This document shows positions 61,838-64,000 of a stretch of 64,000 bases of DNA, piece by piece; position 1 is the first letter of the stretch, and each line of letters opens with the position of its first letter. The position numbers and the translations under genes were made by a program. The notes under the pieces are model-generated. The model was not told where the DNA came from and made no database searches. It worked only from the letters and a program-made list of their open reading frames with translations. The DNA is taken from contig NC_134834.1 in NCBI RefSeq assembly GCF_004210375.1, positions 145,299,009 through 145,363,008 on the forward strand, written 5' to 3'. The stretch comes from Tachypleus tridentatus (lineage: Eukaryota > Arthropoda > Merostomata > Xiphosura > Limulidae).

Positions 61838-62101
61838 TTTCAATTTCGCGCATAGCTACACGAGGGTTATCTGCACTAGCCGTCCATAATTTAGCAGTAA
61901 GACTAGAAGGATGGCAACTAGTCATCACCACCCACCGACAACTCTTGGGCTATTCTTTTACCAACGAATAGTGGGATTGACGGTCCCATTATAATGCCCC
62001 CACGGCTTAAATGGTGAGCATGGTTGGTGGGACGGGGATTCGAACTCTCGAGGTCCTCAGCTTACAAATCGAGTGCCCTAACCATCTGGCTATACCTGGC
62101 T
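61838..62101 (-). mobile_element. SINE family A copy, reverse orientation
   Basis: 'caatttcgcgcatagctaca' to the head 'ccatctggctatacctggc', all body blocks present. Confidence 0.9.
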
Positions 62102-62670
62102 ACGTTGTTTGGAGAAATACTTGATTGACGCACGAAGTTTCGGGTTCGATCCCACTCGCGAATAATGCAGAAATAGGATTGTACAGAGTAATCAGATTCT
62201 CAAGTATTTTAAGAATAAACCTGCACAGTGCTGAGGCAACCGAAGGAATCGAACCACAATTTTTGAATTAGAATCACTTGAACATGCTGTTTAACCACTG
62301 AAATACTACATCTGCATGTTAACAAGTCTTAATATTTTAAAAATTATAATTCTAATCTGCAATTATACAAACTTAAAATTAGAGCAAGACACCATTTAGA
62401 GGGACGGTCAACGTATTGTTTAAAACTGTCCACTAGAGTGTCTAGTAAATTTTTCATTTAAATAACGTGCAAGTCGTTTACTACGTATTTGTTAGATTAC
62501 AACTATCATGTTCGAAGAACATTGTCAACATTTTTAAAAACATCTGATGAAATTCGTGTTTATCCTAACAATAATACAAATTTTAGTAGTTAATAGAATA
62601 TTATTATTTATGGTAAATCTCTATGAATGCAACAGTACTGTTTGTTTTATGTCCATTAATTACTTTACAA

Positions 62671-63045
62671 GATGTAGATGAAAATTCAAATTTGGCATGG
62701 AGATTCATTGGGCCCAATTAATTTTGCGGTTTTCATGTGCGATTTGTATATGGCTACTTCGCCCTCTGTTGACGAATCTTCAAATTTGGCGTGAAGGTTT
62801 TTATGCAGTGATGAATGGAAACTTGCGATTTTATATTTAACAGTTCTTATGCACATTTGATTTTAACTTTTACAAGGTGTTGATGGAAATTCACCAAATT
62901 TGGCATTAGAGGTTCGTTGGGTCCATGGGAAGACGCAAATTTAATTTTGCGGTCTTCATATGCGATTTTGTTTACGACTACTTCACCCCCTTTTGACGAA
63001 TCTTCATCAAATTTGGCGTGAAGGTGTTTGGGTTTATGGAGTGAT
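62671..63045. repeat. Direct repeat, about 205-225 bp offset, with about 100-bp sub-units
   Basis: 'gatgaaaattcaaatttggc' at 62678 recurs as 'gatggaaattcaccaaattt' at 62882. 'gacgaatcttcaaatttggc' at 62771 recurs as 'gacgaatcttcatcaaattt' at 62995. The two halves also resemble each other (GA.GAA..TTC..AAATTTGGC), so the array is roughly four units of about 100 bp. Function unknown. Confidence 0.8.
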
Positions 63046-63049
63046 ACAC

Positions 63050-63828
63050 ATCAAATTCAGAATTACCCGAAATCCAAAACGAATTTAGAAAATATAAACA
63101 AACTACAGACCACCTAATCAGATTAACTGAAACGATTACAGACAGCTTTAACAAAAACGAATGCACTGTAGCTTGCTTTCAACATTGAGAAAGCATTTGA
63201 CTCGGTCTGGTTTAATGGATTACGTAACCGGTTAACGGAAATGAATTTCCCCAGGGAATTATTCGCTGGCTAGCTTTCTGGACAATAGAAAGTGTAGAGT
63301 AAATGTGAATAGGACCCACTCAGGGCCCTTTTCACCTGAGGCAGGAGTCCCATAGGGAGAGGTAGTTAGTTCTATCTTATTTATCACATATGTGAGTAAT
63401 ATGCCACTGTCAGATCTAAACTTAGGTTTTGCATCACAATTTGCTGACGATGTAGCGGTCTGGAAAAGTGCCCCCCACCCCTTCAATAGCAACAGCAAAC
63501 CTCCAACCAGTCCTGAATAATTAAGAATACTGCCAGAAATGTAGAATAAAAATAAATAGTCCGATAAACCAAGTAATACTATTCACCAGCTTAAATAAAC
63601 TAAAAAAGATCCACCAAAGTTATACATGAACAGATCACTTTCACAGACTGCTACTTTCGCTAAATTTTTAGGATTAACTTACGATACCAAATTAACGTGG
63701 ATACAGCATACTAACAATATCCTGACTAGAATCTGGAAAAGAGCAAATTATGCAAGACGTTTTTCAGCTAAAAATTAAGGCACATCACCTGATAATATAT
63801 TAAAAATCTAAAAAATATACATTAGACC
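63050..63828 (+). pseudogene. Non-LTR retrotransposon reverse transcriptase fragment, jockey-type
   Basis: Readable blocks in order: ENER-type thumb-proximal sequence QTTDHLIRLTETITDSFNK; EKAFDSVWFNGL (first palm Asp); WLASFLDNRKCRVNVN; then VPXGEVVSSILF and QFADDVAVWKS with the catalytic FADD at about 63440-63454; finally KFLGLTYDTKLTW and KIYIRP. Several stops and one shift (about 63250) show decay. It belongs to a different lineage from the LINE at 56-60 kb, which has YVDD and lies on the other strand. It is cut at 63828 by the next element. Confidence 0.87.
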
Positions 63829-63830
63829 TA

Positions 63831-64000
63831 CAGGGTGTTCGGAAAGTCACTGTGCACGTATATTTATTAACAGACATGTTTCAATATAGAATACAGGGGT
63901 AGATATGAATGACAATTATAAACAATGTTGAAAGTGACCCCCGTTGGCATCAATACAGGCCTGGATCCTTCTTATTTTGTTTCTAAACACCGCTATCAAT
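63831..64000 (-). mobile_element. Tc1/mariner-type element, cut by window edge
   Basis: A terminal sequence CAGGGTGTTCGGAAAGTCAC begins directly after TA at 63829-63830. The minus strand from 63998 reads VFRNKIRRIQACIDANGG and HFQHCL followed by a natural stop. That is the usual C-terminus of transposases in the IS630/Tc1/mariner group. The rest lies beyond the window. Confidence 0.8.

Noticed and set aside
63259-63498. 79-codon minus-strand frame
   Set aside because: Antisense of the LINE reverse transcriptase that contains FADD.

Overview
Organism and overall character. This is animal nuclear DNA: AT-rich, dominated by dispersed repeats, with protein genes split into short exons that carry standard GT-AG splice sites. 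The commonest repeat is a tRNA-headed SINE with about 18 copies. From memory, SINEs of this kind and two shorter companions occur in horseshoe crab (Tachypleus/Limulus) sequence. I therefore suspect a chelicerate arthropod, but that is inference and not proven here.

Host genes. Two host genes can be read, both on the minus strand. (1) A tandem-doublecortin (DCX) protein has its first coding exon at 26131-26796 and its next at 10183-10381. The phase-0 intron between them is about 15.7 kb and interrupts the second DCX domain. The gene continues past the left edge or into exons I cannot see. (2) A complete class I facilitative glucose transporter (GLUT/SLC2A) lies at 37795-46247. It has 11 coding exons whose phases all agree and encodes about 477 residues.

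Layout. 1-10182 (inferred downstream intron of the DCX gene): a minisatellite, a 533-bp pogo/Tigger-like non-autonomous element with TA duplication, SINEs and a 1.6-kb Tc1-like element. 10382-26130 (DCX intron): SINEs, three minisatellites (one of about 1.1 kb with higher-order structure), a second copy of the same Tc1-like element, and a decayed different Tc1-like transposase. 26797-37794 (between the genes): SINEs, an internally deleted Tc1-like element with intact ends, and a decayed hAT transposase split by a SINE. 37795-46247: the GLUT gene, with one SINE in intron 2. 46248-64000: no recognisable host gene; a Ty3/gypsy pol relic, a decayed jockey-like LINE with zinc-knuckle ORF1 and repeated 5' region, a 417-bp MITE, more SINEs, and a second LINE reverse transcriptase cut by a Tc1/mariner element that runs off the right edge.

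What is most notable. No new multi-gene system is visible. The interesting content is transposon biology. Two Tc1-like copies at different sites share the same 4-bp frameshift, which implies mobilisation in trans after inactivation. Several nested insertions are datable by target-site duplications, one SINE carries a templated insertion, and a minisatellite shows multi-unit duplication.
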